Of a stretch of DNA of 64,000 nt, positions 6,776 to 16,858 are shown piece after piece. Made by a program: the position numbers and the translations under genes. Origin of the DNA: Marinomonas aquimarina (GTDB lineage Bacteria > Pseudomonadota > Gammaproteobacteria > Pseudomonadales > Marinomonadaceae); the NCBI RefSeq assembly GCF_900089755.1, contig NZ_FLOC01000019.1, positions 30,733 to 94,732 of the forward strand, in the 5' to 3' direction. How positions within the stretch are numbered: position 1 is the first letter of the stretch; each line of letters starts with the position of its first letter. The notes beneath the pieces are model-generated. The model saw nothing but the letters and a program-made list of their open reading frames with translations. It was not told the origin of the DNA and made no database searches.

Positions 6776-9661
6776 ATGAATAGATACCGTCAAAAATCGG
6801 GCATTTCGGTCAGAGTTTTATTCAGCGGCAGCATCATCATTAGCATGATGTTATTAGCAGCTAGCCTCACTATCTTTTCCTACCTCTATGGTCGTTCGGC
6901 CCTTAATCAGCAAGTAGAGATTAACGCGCAGCAAACGACACTGGCACTTGAAAAACAAATTGAAAGAGTGACCTCTACGGCTGAACAAAGCGTGAGATTG
7001 CTGCAGTTTGACACTATAACAAGCCTGCACAGTATGGATGAGCGCGCTGAACGTCTGCCTTTTCTGGCAAGCATGATCAAGATGAATAGGATCCTGAGCG
7101 CCATCTATGTCGGCTACGATGACGGCGACTTCTTTTTATTACGTTCTCTTGAAAGCCCTGTTGCTCGCGAACGGCTAGAGGCTCCAGAAGGCGCCCAGTT
7201 TCTGGTACAAGCTATCGACCGCAATAAGTCAGGTGAGATCGAAAAGGCCCGCTGGACATTTCTCGATGAAACGCTCAGCCCCTTGCAACAAATCACCCAG
7301 CCAAACGGCTATCACTATGATCCGAGAGAGCGGCCTTGGTTTCAGCGAGCCCAGACACAAACTCACTCAATCTTAACAGAACCCTATTTATTCTATACCA
7401 CCGATGAAGTGGGTAGTTCCTTTGCTATCAATAATGCAGACGTTGGGGCTACCGTCGGGGTCGATGCCTCCATTCATGATTTATCGCAGTATATGCATCA
7501 GCTAACGCCATCAAGCCCGGTACAGATGGCCATTGTGGATCAAGATGGGCGCTTACTGGGTTACAACAAAACCGATGTTACCTTAGCCACCTATACTGAT
7601 TCCGACCGCCCTACTTTAAAAACCGTCGGACAACTAGAAAATAATGCTTTAGCACAGTTGCAAGCCCAGCCTGACAACGCACAAGCTCTCACTAAGTATT
7701 ACTCGGATGATGAACAGTGGTATGGCATACGCTCTCCCTTAGACGGTTCGAACATCCAAAACTGGCAATTACTTTACGCGGTGCCACAATCCTTCTTACT
7801 GCAAGACGTCAATCAAAACCTGCGTAACCAACTGCTGCTATCCAGTGCCGTGATTCTGATTTTGATGCTGTTCGGCTGGCTGGTCGGCCGCTCGATCTCA
7901 CACCCTCTGCATCTCCTATCTGAGGAGGTTAGCAAGCTGTCCTCATTTGATTTCAACCGCAAGATTGATGTGAATTCGCCAGTGAAAGAAATTAATGTGC
8001 TGTCATCATTAACCGATCATATGGCGCTCACCATCCATAACTTTCAGTCTATTTCCCACACCTTGGCGCATGACCCTGACTTAGAGCGCATGCTAGAACA
8101 GGTGTCCAATCACCTGATTGCCATTACCTCCTCTAAAGCAGGTGCTGTTTATTTATTCAATGAGTCCAAACAGGAAATGCAGCGCGCCACACAAACATAT
8201 ATAGACTGCCCAGAAACTATTCCCTGTCATAGCGCGGAGTGGTCAGAGTTACGCGCGACATTAATGGAGCACCTTGACGGCACACAACAACAGTTATTTT
8301 TAACCCCGCTAGTCGATCGCGATCACTCGATTCTGGGGGTTCTATTACTGCAGCTCCCCGAAGGCTCTCACGTGAACATCCAATCTTTCCAACACTTTAT
8401 GGATGAGATCTCTGGTGCGGCGGCCACCGCGATTTCAACGCGCCGGCAACTGGAAGCGCAACAAGAATTGCTCGATGCGATTATTCGCCTACTCGCCGAT
8501 GCCATTGACGCAAAATCCCCCTATACCAGCGCCCACTGTGAGCGGGTGCCGGAGCTGGCTGAAATGCTCGCCGAAGCGGCTGTTCAGACAGACAAAGGTG
8601 AGCTAGCCAAATTCAACCTGAATGATCATCAACGCCGTGAATTTCACATTGCAGCTTGGTTGCACGACTGCGGCAAGATCACCAGCCCAGTGCATGTGGT
8701 CGATAAGGCCACCAAGCTTGAAACCATCTATAACCGCATTCATGAGGTGCGCACTCGCTTTGAAGTACTATGGCGTGATACAGACATTGAGTATTTGCAA
8801 GGCGTATTGGCAGGAGAAGACGAAGCCAAGCTTTCGCAACAAAAGCAGCAGTGTCAACAGCAGCTAACGTCCGACTTTGCCTTTGTCGCCCAATGCAATA
8901 TCGGGGCTGAATTTATGGCCGAAGAGGACCAAGAACAGTTACAACGCATCGCCCAACAAACTTGGACGCGTCATTTCAGCGATCGCTTGGGCTTATCGCA
9001 AGACGAGCAGCAACTGCTACCTGAAACACAGGAAACCTTGCCCGTACAAGAAACTCTGCTGACAGACAAAGCCGAGCATATTGAACCCTGGGGAGAGCGG
9101 CGCCCTGCTGTGGAAGCTGACAACCCAGATAACATTTGGGGCTTTGATATGGAGCTGCCTGAGCAAGCAGTTAATAAAGGGGAGCTCTACAACCTCAGCA
9201 TACAGCGGGGCACACTGACGGATGAGGAACGCTTTGTGATCAAGGATCATATGGTGCAAACCATTAAGATGCTGTCGGCGCTGCCTTTTCCAGATGAATA
9301 TAAAAATGTGCCCAGCATCGCGGGGAATCATCATGAACAACTCAACGGTAGCGGCTACCCCCGAAAACTCGATTTAGCGCAACTCAGCGTGCAAGATCGA
9401 ATCCTCGCGATTGCCGATGTGTTCGAAGCGCTAACCGCTTCAGACCGCCCTTATAAAGCTGGCCATAGCCTTTCGAAATCCCTCTCCATACTCGCCAATA
9501 TGGTCAAAAATGATCATTTAGATGGTGATTTATTTAAGCTATTTGTAGAGTCAGAAGTCTACCTCGCCTACGCCAATGCCTTCCTTAAACCGGAACAAAT
9601 CGATACGGTGGATAAAGAGCAGTTATGGCAATTGGCGGGGTTCAACATTGAGTCAGTTTGA
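6776..9661 (+). CDS. Membrane HD-GYP phosphodiesterase with Cache, HAMP and GAF domains
   Basis: A 961-residue inner-membrane signalling enzyme that should hydrolyse cyclic di-GMP. In order: a membrane helix (about 15-37), a periplasmic double Cache sensor (about 40-345, with a YDPRERPWF motif), a second helix (about 353-370), a HAMP linker, a GAF domain (about 430-555), and an HD-GYP domain. The metal-binding HD pair is His630-Asp631 in WLHDCGKI; NHHEQLNGSGYP carries the GYP at 860-862. About 180 residues separate HD from the LTDEERFVIKDH helix, instead of about 30, so the catalytic domain carries a large charged insertion. A three-codon ATG frame overlaps the start at 6772. It converges on the DUF2252 gene with one base between stops. 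Confidence 0.92.
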   Translation: MNRYRQKSGISVRVLFSGSIIISMMLLAASLTIFSYLYGRSALNQQVEINAQQTTLALEKQIERVTSTAEQSVRLLQFDTITSLHSMDERAERLPFLASMIKMNRILSAIYVGYDDGDFFLLRSLESPVARERLEAPEGAQFLVQAIDRNKSGEIEKARWTFLDETLSPLQQITQPNGYHYDPRERPWFQRAQTQTHSILTEPYLFYTTDEVGSSFAINNADVGATVGVDASIHDLSQYMHQLTPSSPVQMAIVDQDGRLLGYNKTDVTLATYTDSDRPTLKTVGQLENNALAQLQAQPDNAQALTKYYSDDEQWYGIRSPLDGSNIQNWQLLYAVPQSFLLQDVNQNLRNQLLLSSAVILILMLFGWLVGRSISHPLHLLSEEVSKLSSFDFNRKIDVNSPVKEINVLSSLTDHMALTIHNFQSISHTLAHDPDLERMLEQVSNHLIAITSSKAGAVYLFNESKQEMQRATQTYIDCPETIPCHSAEWSELRATLMEHLDGTQQQLFLTPLVDRDHSILGVLLLQLPEGSHVNIQSFQHFMDEISGAAATAISTRRQLEAQQELLDAIIRLLADAIDAKSPYTSAHCERVPELAEMLAEAAVQTDKGELAKFNLNDHQRREFHIAAWLHDCGKITSPVHVVDKATKLETIYNRIHEVRTRFEVLWRDTDIEYLQGVLAGEDEAKLSQQKQQCQQQLTSDFAFVAQCNIGAEFMAEEDQEQLQRIAQQTWTRHFSDRLGLSQDEQQLLPETQETLPVQETLLTDKAEHIEPWGERRPAVEADNPDNIWGFDMELPEQAVNKGELYNLSIQRGTLTDEERFVIKDHMVQTIKMLSALPFPDEYKNVPSIAGNHHEQLNGSGYPRKLDLAQLSVQDRILAIADVFEALTASDRPYKAGHSLSKSLSILANMVKNDHLDGDLFKLFVESEVYLAYANAFLKPEQIDTVDKEQLWQLAGFNIESV

Positions 9662-9662
9662 C

Positions 9663-10985
9663 TCAAGTAGTCAGTGGCGTTTCCACAGACGCTAACCACT
9701 GCCAATCTTGCATCACCTGCTCGGCGTATTCTTTTTGCAAGGTTTCAAGGGCCTGCCAGGTCTCCTCAGGGGTTTTAATTACAGCTGCTTCAAAACGTTT
9801 TGAGCGACGATCAAAGCGCGCATGCGCTAACGCTAACGCCTCACCGCAGGCGGTAGCGTACGCCTGAAAGCCACCTTTTAGCGCCCGCTTGCCACAGGCA
9901 ATGTCTTCGGGGTCAATGCCCACTCGGGCATGGTGGCGAGAACGCACTAGCCAATGGCTTTTACGCCACAGTACGTCGTCCAACACCAAGTCAGGATTGC
10001 GCTGCATGCGACGTTGGCAGTTCACGGTTAAATGGGCGGGCGACAACAGATTAATGCGACTCAGATCTTGGTACTCAAACAGGGGGGCTGCCGCGCGTTG
10101 TTTTTTCACTTCGACAATATGGCATAGATGAAGCTCGTCTTGGCTAACCTGTTCAGGCCCCACCAGCAAATAATAGCGTTTCATATTGACCGAACCTGTA
10201 CCGGCACCAATACGCTCGACAATATCGAGAATCTGATCGTCCACATAAGGCGCAAAATTTTTCTCTATCGTTCGATAGGTCGCCCCATCTACTGCCTTAA
10301 ACTTTTCTGGTAAGTCTAAAAAAGCCAGCGGTCGTATCGCCAAATCCACAGCCTTGGCGAGCGAACTTTTGCTCATGAAATCTTCGCCGCCGGCCTGACG
10401 CTTCAGCGCTTTTTGCTCTAATTTATACAGCACATGTCCGTCATCAAACTGCTGTAAAACTCGCTGGTAGTCGATCTCTTGTTCAACCAGCTGCTGACAG
10501 GTTGCACGATAGCTTTGCCAAAACGCGGTTAGCGCTTGTTCAGAATCGCTGTTGCAGATGACTTTACTCTTCTCAATAGGCTCCCCTAGCTGATAACGGC
10601 CCTCAATCGCCCCTTGGCAATGATCGGCACACAACAGCAGACTGACGCCGTAACGCAATAAATCCCAGCCGGCATGACCGATGCAGGCGTCATCGAAGTC
10701 ATTCGGGGCAAAGATCACATTATCCCCATGGGAGCCTTCTTCGCTAAAGAAGCCAAAGTTTGAGACATGGCAGTCCCCCATCACCATGGTTAACGGCCAA
10801 GATTCAATCCCCTCAGGTAAACGGAAAGTGAGGTTGGCAAGATCTTGATAAAACACCGATGAGGCGCCGCGCAACATCACAAACGGGCTGCTCGCCATTT
10901 TGCAATGCTTCTTTAAGCCCGAGCCAGGCGTTACACCATCGACACGGGAAATCACTTCCATCAGCTCTTGTTCGCGTTCGGACAT
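9663..10985 (-). CDS. DUF2252 family protein
   Basis: About 440 residues. The N-terminal part MASSPFVMLRGA, then VMGDCHVSNFG and NDFDDACIGHAGWDLLRY, are the DUF2252 signatures. They resemble the catalytic HxDxxxxN and DFDD elements of kinase/phosphotransferase folds, so a phosphotransferase activity is plausible but unproven. It is soluble, with no signal peptide. The ATG at 10985 is used rather than the one at 11015 because GAGG sits six bases before it. The gene is divergent from the Zur-type CobW gene, with the predicted Zur box between them. Its role is unknown. Confidence 0.85.
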   Translation of the reverse strand: MSEREQELMEVISRVDGVTPGSGLKKHCKMASSPFVMLRGASSVFYQDLANLTFRLPEGIESWPLTMVMGDCHVSNFGFFSEEGSHGDNVIFAPNDFDDACIGHAGWDLLRYGVSLLLCADHCQGAIEGRYQLGEPIEKSKVICNSDSEQALTAFWQSYRATCQQLVEQEIDYQRVLQQFDDGHVLYKLEQKALKRQAGGEDFMSKSSLAKAVDLAIRPLAFLDLPEKFKAVDGATYRTIEKNFAPYVDDQILDIVERIGAGTGSVNMKRYYLLVGPEQVSQDELHLCHIVEVKKQRAAAPLFEYQDLSRINLLSPAHLTVNCQRRMQRNPDLVLDDVLWRKSHWLVRSRHHARVGIDPEDIACGKRALKGGFQAYATACGEALALAHARFDRRSKRFEAAVIKTPEETWQALETLQKEYAEQVMQDWQWLASVETPLTT

Positions 10986-11092
10986 TGGCCACCTCATTTC
11001 GTTAATCCCAACCAAGAGATCAATAATAAAACCATTCGTCGGTGAGGTCTAAGGGATCACACAAGAAAGCAACAGGCTTTAACAAAAACACT

Positions 11093-11107
11093 TGTTATGT
11101 TATAACA
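11093..11107 (+). promoter_or_regulatory. Putative Zur box
   Basis: TGTTAT-GTT-ATAACA is an inverted repeat with 6-bp arms, continuing into TTT on the right. It closely matches the gammaproteobacterial Zur operator (core GTTATAWTATAAC). It lies 26 bases before the CobW start, where a repressor would cover the promoter. CobW GTPases with DUF1826 partners are known members of zinc-starvation regulons. Confidence 0.7.
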
Positions 11108-11133
11108 TTTTAAGCAACACTCAGGAGAGAATC

Positions 11134-12357
11134 ATGAGCACACTGTCCACTTCCAAGCGCCTTCCCGTCACCGTCCTTTCGGGTTTTCTGGGCGCAGGCA
11201 AAACCACCCTACTTAGTCACTTATTGAATAACCGCGACGGTCTACGCATCGCCGTGATCGTTAACGATATGAGTGAAATCAACATCGACGCCGCCTTCGT
11301 TTCACAAGAAGTATCGCTAAACCGCGGCGAAGAAAAGTTGGTTGAAATGAGCAACGGCTGTATCTGTTGCACCCTGCGCGAAGACTTACTGATCGAGGTA
11401 CGCAAACTTGCTGAGGCAGACAAGTTTGACTATCTCGTCATTGAATCAACGGGGATTTCTGAGCCATTACCTGTAGCGGAAACCTTTACCTTTGCCGACG
11501 AAGAAGGTGTCAGCCTATCCGACATCGCGACCTTGGATACCATGGTCACCGTCGTGGATGCGGTGAACTTCTTGAAAGACTACAACACGGCTAAGAGCAT
11601 CAAAGAAGCAGGCCAATCACTGGGCGAAGACGATGAGCGTAACGTCGCAGACTTATTGGTCGACCAAGTGGAGTTTGCCGACCTGCTACTGATCAGCAAA
11701 ATTGATTTGGTCAGCGAAGCGGAACTGAATGAACTTAAAGCCATCTTGCGTAGCCTCAACAGCCTAGCGGAAATCATCCCAATGGAACGCGGCCAAGTGC
11801 CGAATGAAAAGCTGCTTGGCACTGGCTTATTCAACTTTGAAAAAGCTCAACAAGCGCCAGGTTGGTTAGCAGAAATGCGCGGCGAGCACACGCCAGAAAC
11901 CGAAGAGTACGGCATCGGCAGTTTTAGTTTTGTTGCGCGTAAACCGTTCCACCCTAAGCGCTTCCATACTTTCCTACACAGCACTGAGCAATACGGCAAA
12001 CTGATCCGTTCAAAAGGCTACTTCTGGTTGGCATCACGCCCAGAGTTTGCCGGCCAATGGAGCCAAGCGGGCGGCATCGCGCAATACGGTTTTGCTGGTA
12101 TGTTCTGGCATGCAGTGCCACGCCAATACTGGCCGCAAGATGAAGAGTCACTCGCCATCATCAACGACAGTTGGGTAGAGCCATTTGGCGATATGCGCCA
12201 AGAGCTCGTCTTTATCGGCCAGAACCTTGATAAGGAAGCCATGACCCAAGCGTTGGAAGCAGCATTGCTCACGGAAGAAGAGCTTCTGCAAGGCAAAGCG
12301 GCGTGGCAAGAACTGGAAGATCCTTTCCCAGAATGGAAACCAGGAGCAGCGGCGTGA
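11134..12357 (+). CDS. CobW/G3E-family GTPase, zinc-responsive metallochaperone
   Basis: About 407 residues, cytoplasmic. Walker A is [11 protein letters not shown] near residue 17; the metal-binding CxCC motif is GCICCTLRE (about residues 73-81); the C-terminal CobW_C domain covers [18 protein letters not shown] to the end. G3E GTPases of this kind deliver zinc to client enzymes under zinc limitation (ZigA/ZNG1-type). The start at the ATG at 11134 is supported by CAGGAGAG; an upstream in-frame codon at 11092 would lie inside the Zur box. The DUF1826 gene overlaps its stop codon, so the pair is translationally coupled. Confidence 0.92.
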   Translation: MSTLSTSKRLPVTVLSGFLGAGKTTLLSHLLNNRDGLRIAVIVNDMSEINIDAAFVSQEVSLNRGEEKLVEMSNGCICCTLREDLLIEVRKLAEADKFDYLVIESTGISEPLPVAETFTFADEEGVSLSDIATLDTMVTVVDAVNFLKDYNTAKSIKEAGQSLGEDDERNVADLLVDQVEFADLLLISKIDLVSEAELNELKAILRSLNSLAEIIPMERGQVPNEKLLGTGLFNFEKAQQAPGWLAEMRGEHTPETEEYGIGSFSFVARKPFHPKRFHTFLHSTEQYGKLIRSKGYFWLASRPEFAGQWSQAGGIAQYGFAGMFWHAVPRQYWPQDEESLAIINDSWVEPFGDMRQELVFIGQNLDKEAMTQALEAALLTEEELLQGKAAWQELEDPFPEWKPGAAA

Positions 12358-13016
12358 GCGTAGTTGAAGAAACCTTCGGTGCTCTACAGGCACCGATTGC
12401 GGACTTTTCTGAAGAGTTATCCGGTCTTGCTGGTATCTACCAAGACGACGTTAACCTGATGGTGTGGCAACGAGATCTAGAAAGCGACACCGAACAGGCC
12501 GTCGCGGCGCTCTTGCAAGCGGGTCAAAACTTCTCTTTGAACCAGATCGTCACCCCTGAGAATGTCACCCAGTCACTTGAGCTCGGCTTGCCCGCTACAG
12601 AGGGCCGTGAGGCACTGATTCGTGATATCGCCCTACTGGTTGATGCTTACTGCTGTTTGTTCGATTTAGATACGACAGGCCTGCGCCTGACACAGGTCGA
12701 TCGTGCCATGTGTCCACGTTTTCATGTGGACCAGGTGCCTTGTCGTTTGATCACCACTTACCAAGGTCCCGCAACGCAGTGGTTGGAAGAACAGCACCTT
12801 AATCGTCAAAAATTGGGACGCGGCAGCAACGGTCAACCAGACAGCTCGTCTGGCCTGATCAAAGCGGATGCCGATATCCAGCAGATCAGCGTTGGCGACG
12901 TTGCCCTATTAAAAGGTGAACGTTGGGAAGGCAACGAAGGCTGCGGCATAGTGCATCGTTCGCCAGGCGTAGAAAATGGCCAATACCGTCTGCTACTGAC
13001 GCTAGATATGGCGTAG
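12354..13016 (+). CDS. DUF1826 domain protein, partner of CobW GTPase
   Basis: About 220 residues. The start is a GTG whose last two bases begin the TGA of the CobW gene (GTGA), with CAGGAG nine bases upstream; this is translational coupling. The sequence shows the DUF1826 pattern: [21 protein letters not shown] in the centre, with Cys and His residues that could bind metal, and [20 protein letters not shown] towards the end, which resembles a cupin-like fold. The family is found next to Zur-regulated CobW genes, so a role in zinc allocation is likely. The biochemistry is unknown. Confidence 0.85.
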   Translation: MSVVEETFGALQAPIADFSEELSGLAGIYQDDVNLMVWQRDLESDTEQAVAALLQAGQNFSLNQIVTPENVTQSLELGLPATEGREALIRDIALLVDAYCCLFDLDTTGLRLTQVDRAMCPRFHVDQVPCRLITTYQGPATQWLEEQHLNRQKLGRGSNGQPDSSSGLIKADADIQQISVGDVALLKGERWEGNEGCGIVHRSPGVENGQYRLLLTLDMA

Positions 13017-13080
13017 TTATAAGTCACATACCCTATAACTGAGAGCCTTGATAATAGATCAGATATCAAGACTGAGAACA

Positions 13081-13197
13081 GCAGGCAGGATGCCTGCGTA
13101 GCCCAATCGGCACTCGGCTCTGGCATCCATGCTTCGCCCTAACACCTACATCCCTGTAGGTGACGGATGTGCCGTCTGGGCGGTTCGAAGCTTGATG
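13081..13197. repeat. Multi-hairpin palindromic element (possible MITE/REP-like sequence)
   Basis: Three nested or adjacent inverted repeats lie in the gap before pntB. GCAGGCA-GGA-TGCCTGC covers 13081-13097. CACCTACA-TCCC-TGTAGGTG covers 13143-13162. An imperfect outer stem pairs GCATCCATGCTTCG (from about 13124) with CGAAGCTTGATGC (to 13197). No coding frame is convincing. The high density of palindromes resembles small non-autonomous repeats. Confidence 0.45.
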
Positions 13198-13248
13198 CTG
13201 ATCTCCCACAACATACCCTTCTGTAGCAACTACATTTTCTCCAGACGA

Positions 13249-13290
13249 AAAAAAGCCCGAGGCGTGAGCGGATGCCTCGGGCTTCTTTTT
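13249..13290 (-). terminator. Bidirectional intrinsic terminator downstream of pntB
   Basis: AGCCCGAGGC pairs with GCCTCGGGCT around a 10-nt loop. On the minus strand it is followed by seven T, ending the pntAB message; on the plus strand CTTTTT follows. Confidence 0.88.
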
Positions 13291-13304
13291 ATCGCCAGCT
13301 AAGA

Positions 13305-14714
13305 TTAGTCAGCTGACAAATGCTTCAACAGGGCATCAACCGTTTGTTTCGCATCGCCGAACAACATACGAGTGTTGTCTTTGAAGAACAGTGGGTTTTC
13401 AACGCCTGCGTAACCGCGGCTCATACCACGCTTAAGCACGATAGTATGTTTGCCTTTCCAAGGTTCTAGGACTGGCATGCCCGCGATTGGGCTGTCTTCT
13501 ACTTCGTTCGCTGCAGGGTTAACGATGTCGTTGGCACCGATAACAACCGATACGTCTACTTTAGGGAAATCTTCGTTGATTTCGTCCATTTCGTATACGA
13601 TGTCGTATGGCACTTTCGCTTCTGCTAGCAATACGTTCATGTGACCAGGCATACGACCCGCTACAGGGTGAATACCGAAGCGCACGTTCACGCCTTTTTC
13701 ACGAAGTTTCTTAGTGATCTCAAATACAGTGTGCTGTGCTTGCGCTACCGCCATACCGTAACCTGGGATGATCATCACTTCTTTCGCAGACTCAAGCATG
13801 TGAGCAGCTTCTTCAGATTGAATTTCAACAATCTCGCCTTGCTCTTCTACCGCAGCGCCCGCTGCAGGAGATGCTTTTTTCTTCTTAGAACCGATACCAC
13901 CAAGGATAACGTTCAAGAACTTACGGTTCATCGCACGACACATGATGTACGACAGGATCGCACCTGAACTACCTACTAGAGCACCCACTACGATTAGTAG
14001 ATCGTTGCCTAGCATGAAGCCCATTGCCGCTGCTGCCCAACCAGAGTAAGAGTTCAACATTGACACTACTACTGGCATGTCTGCACCACCGATCGCTACC
14101 ACTAGGTGAGCACCGAATACCAACGCTAGCAGTGTGATGATGTATAGGTAGATCATACCGTCAGTCGCGCCAACCGCTGCGAATTCAACGATTAGGTACA
14201 AAGACACTAATACGATCGCAAGGTTGATCATGTGACGACCAGGTAGCTGCAGTGGGTTACCCGATACTTTGCCGCTTAGTTTCAAGTAAGCAACCAAAGA
14301 ACCAGTGAAAGTTACCGCACCGATAAAGATACCTAGTGACGTTTCCACGTCATGGATACGCTGCGCTACAACAGAAGCGGATTCACCGTGACCTAAAGCG
14401 TTGGCGAAGCCTACGAATACCGCAGCCAAACCGACCAAGCTGTGTAGGATCGCTACCAATTCTGGCATCGATGTCATTTCCACACGTTTTGCTAGGATGT
14501 AACCGATGATACCGCCAGGTACTAGACCTGCTAGTAGTAGGCCGTAGTTATCAGTTACCGCGCCAGCGATGGTAACACCCATCGCTAGAGCCATACCTAG
14601 AATGCCGTAGATGTTACCGCGGCGCGCGCTTTCTTGGTGGCTCAAGCCACCCAGTGCCATGATGAATAAGGCGCTGGCTCCGATGTAGGCAGCCGTCATT
14701 ACTCCAAAGTTCAT
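13305..14714 (-). CDS. pntB: NAD(P) transhydrogenase subunit beta
   Basis: 469 residues, close to the usual PntB length. The N-terminal two thirds hold about nine membrane helices that, with those of PntA, form the proton channel. The C-terminal domain (about 300-469) is the NADP(H)-binding dIII, with [10 protein letters not shown] and [22 protein letters not shown], and [12 protein letters not shown] near the nucleotide site. The complex transfers hydride between NADH and NADP+, driven by the proton gradient. It is the second gene of pntAB, 9 bases after pntA. Leucine is often CTA and arginine CGT, as in the formate dehydrogenase genes, suggesting high expression. Confidence 0.97.
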   Translation of the reverse strand: MNFGVMTAAYIGASALFIMALGGLSHQESARRGNIYGILGMALAMGVTIAGAVTDNYGLLLAGLVPGGIIGYILAKRVEMTSMPELVAILHSLVGLAAVFVGFANALGHGESASVVAQRIHDVETSLGIFIGAVTFTGSLVAYLKLSGKVSGNPLQLPGRHMINLAIVLVSLYLIVEFAAVGATDGMIYLYIITLLALVFGAHLVVAIGGADMPVVVSMLNSYSGWAAAAMGFMLGNDLLIVVGALVGSSGAILSYIMCRAMNRKFLNVILGGIGSKKKKASPAAGAAVEEQGEIVEIQSEEAAHMLESAKEVMIIPGYGMAVAQAQHTVFEITKKLREKGVNVRFGIHPVAGRMPGHMNVLLAEAKVPYDIVYEMDEINEDFPKVDVSVVIGANDIVNPAANEVEDSPIAGMPVLEPWKGKHTIVLKRGMSRGYAGVENPLFFKDNTRMLFGDAKQTVDALLKHLSAD

Positions 14715-14723
14715 TGTCGTCTC

Positions 14724-16289
14724 CTACTTACGGAACATTTTCAGCATACGATGCGTCACGGCAAAGCCGCCGACGATGTTAATGCTGGTAATAAAGATTG
14801 CCAGAGCAGCCAGTATCGCAACGATCGGACTATCGTTCGAGATCTGTGTCAAAGCACCGACCACGATGATACTACTGATGGCATTGGTAACACTCATTAG
14901 TGGCGTATGCAGAGAGTGGCTAACTCCCCAGACCACCATATAACCGACAAAGCACGACAATACAAAGACGGTCAAGTGTCCCATAAACTCGGCAGGCGCT
15001 ACGCTACCTACACCCATTAGTAATGCACCAACAATGAAGACTGGGATTAGGAAACCAAAGGCACTTGGCTTCTTCTCTTCTTTCTTGGCTTCTTTTGCCT
15101 CCGGCAAAGGCTCGCTTACATCACTCTTAGGCGCAGCAGACAGACGTGGTGCTGGTGGTGGCCAAGTGATGTTGCCTTGTTTCACAACAGTTGCGCCACG
15201 AATCACTTCGTCTTCCATGTTCAGATCGATCTGACCATCTTTGTTAGGGCACAATTCTGTTAGAAGGTGGTAAATGTTAGTTGCGAATAGCTGGCTTGAT
15301 TGCGCCGCCATACGGCTTGGCAGGTTGGTGTAACCAATCAAGGTTACGCCGTGTGCGTGAACTACGTCATTGGCTTTGGTCAGCTTACAGTTACCGCCTG
15401 TTTCTGCCGCCAAGTCAACGATCACACTACCTGGTTTCATCGAACGAACCATCTCTTCGGTAATCAACTCTGGAGCTGGTTTACCTGGGATCAGTGCCGT
15501 GGTGATGATGATATCAACGTCTTTTGCTTGTTCTGCGAATAGCGCCATTTCTGCCGCGATGAACTCAGGGCTCATCACTTTAGCGTAACCGCCTTCGCCA
15601 CTGCCGTCTTCTTCCTCGAAATCAAGCTCAAGGAATTCGGCATCCATACTTTCAACTTGTTCTTTTACTTCTGGACGCGTGTCGAACGCACGAACGATCG
15701 CACCCATGCTTTTCGCTGCACCGATGGCTGCAAGACCTGCAACACCCGCACCGATTACAAGAACTTTCGCTGGCGGAACTTTACCCGCAGCGGTGATTTG
15801 ACCAGTGAAGAAGCGACCAAAGTGTTGCGCTGCTTCGACTACCGCACGGTAACCGGCGATGTTGGCCATGGAGCTCAATACGTCCATCTTTTGAGCACGC
15901 GAAATACGTGGTACGGCATCTAACGCCACCGCATTCGTGCCTCGTTCAGCTAGCTGGTTAAGCTTGACTGAGTTTTGTGCTGGATAGAGGGTACTAATCA
16001 GCGTCTGATCTTTACCTAGTAGCTCAATGCCATAAAAGCCTAGCTCTGGGTGTTCTACCGGTGGACGCACTTTAACCAGGATGTCTGAGTCGTGCCACAG
16101 CGACTTGGTATCGCTGGTCACTTCAACGCCTGCTGCAATGTATGCTTCGTCAGAGTAAGACGCCGCTTCACCCGCGCCGCTTTCAATGACTAAGTCGAAG
16201 CCTAGCTTCTTGACCCTTTCAGCGACCGCAGGGGTCATGGCCACCCGCAGCTCGCCGTCTTCTATCTCTTTCGGTATTCCAATCTTCAT
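14724..16289 (-). CDS. pntA: NAD(P) transhydrogenase subunit alpha
   Basis: 521 residues, the full-length E. coli-type alpha subunit rather than the split PntAA/PntAB form. It begins [20 protein letters not shown] (alanine dehydrogenase/PNT N-domain). The NAD-binding Rossmann motif is [20 protein letters not shown] (about 173-192), and [12 protein letters not shown] follows. A Lys/Glu-rich linker (about 393-408) leads into four C-terminal membrane helices. It is the first gene of pntAB and is transcribed away from the fds operon. The long shared gap should carry both promoters. Confidence 0.97.
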   Translation of the reverse strand: MKIGIPKEIEDGELRVAMTPAVAERVKKLGFDLVIESGAGEAASYSDEAYIAAGVEVTSDTKSLWHDSDILVKVRPPVEHPELGFYGIELLGKDQTLISTLYPAQNSVKLNQLAERGTNAVALDAVPRISRAQKMDVLSSMANIAGYRAVVEAAQHFGRFFTGQITAAGKVPPAKVLVIGAGVAGLAAIGAAKSMGAIVRAFDTRPEVKEQVESMDAEFLELDFEEEDGSGEGGYAKVMSPEFIAAEMALFAEQAKDVDIIITTALIPGKPAPELITEEMVRSMKPGSVIVDLAAETGGNCKLTKANDVVHAHGVTLIGYTNLPSRMAAQSSQLFATNIYHLLTELCPNKDGQIDLNMEDEVIRGATVVKQGNITWPPPAPRLSAAPKSDVSEPLPEAKEAKKEEKKPSAFGFLIPVFIVGALLMGVGSVAPAEFMGHLTVFVLSCFVGYMVVWGVSHSLHTPLMSVTNAISSIIVVGALTQISNDSPIVAILAALAIFITSINIVGGFAVTHRMLKMFRK

Positions 16290-16858
16290 AATAATGATGC
16301 CGTACTTATTCTTGTCCGAGTTTTAGCCGTATTTATTTATTCGCCCGACAGCGGTGCCATTCATGGCACTTATGCGGACTATCACCCATAATGGGCGTAA
16401 GCAATTAGAAACCAGCTACTCGGTCTAATCTTGCACACAAGCGTCAGCCCCCGTCGCGATAACGACGATTTTTTGTTTTTCCATGACTTTTTCATGTCAG
16501 CTATAACTTTTTTTTGATACGAAGTAGTGGACGTGGGGCGTTTTTGAACAAAAAATATGATTCTAAGCATTGCTTTGTATATTTCTTAAACAAATCGTGC
16601 GTATTTAATATTTACAAAAGCCGATGCCTTAAAGCACGCAATTAGTGTCGCAATAAGATAAATGACGATAATTAGGCTGTGCTAAGGTGCGCACCAGTTT
16701 TAAACTCTTGACAGCGTTAGTGGCAATGGGGTTGTGGATCGCAGGAATCCCATAACTCAACTACACTGCCTTAACGCATATTAACCGCTACAATAATAAG
16801 CAACACTTCCGCCAGATTACGAAGTCAACTTTGTAGCTGGGCGACAGGAGGAAATACA
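16290..16858. other. Divergent control region between pntAB and fdsGBAD
   Basis: This 569-bp gap separates two strongly expressed, divergent operons. It contains a 16-base palindrome GTGCCAT-TC-ATGGCAC at 16354-16369 on the pnt side and an AT-rich centre. I found no credible gene in it; the short minus-strand frame around 16382-16570 looks random. Promoters for both directions must lie here. Confidence 0.5.
16721..16736 (+). promoter_or_regulatory. Sigma-54-like -24/-12 element before fdsG
   Basis: TGGCAATGGGGTTGTG fits the TGGCAC-N5-TTGCA pattern in spacing and in both GG and TG cores, with a mismatch at the -12 C. It lies about 120 bases before fdsG. No -10 matches the nearby TTGACA at 16708. 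Weak evidence. Confidence 0.25.

Noticed and set aside
16382..16570. Minus-strand 62-codon frame between pntA and fdsG
   Set aside because: No ribosome site, no family pattern, Lys/Ser-rich random-looking product, lies in a promoter region.
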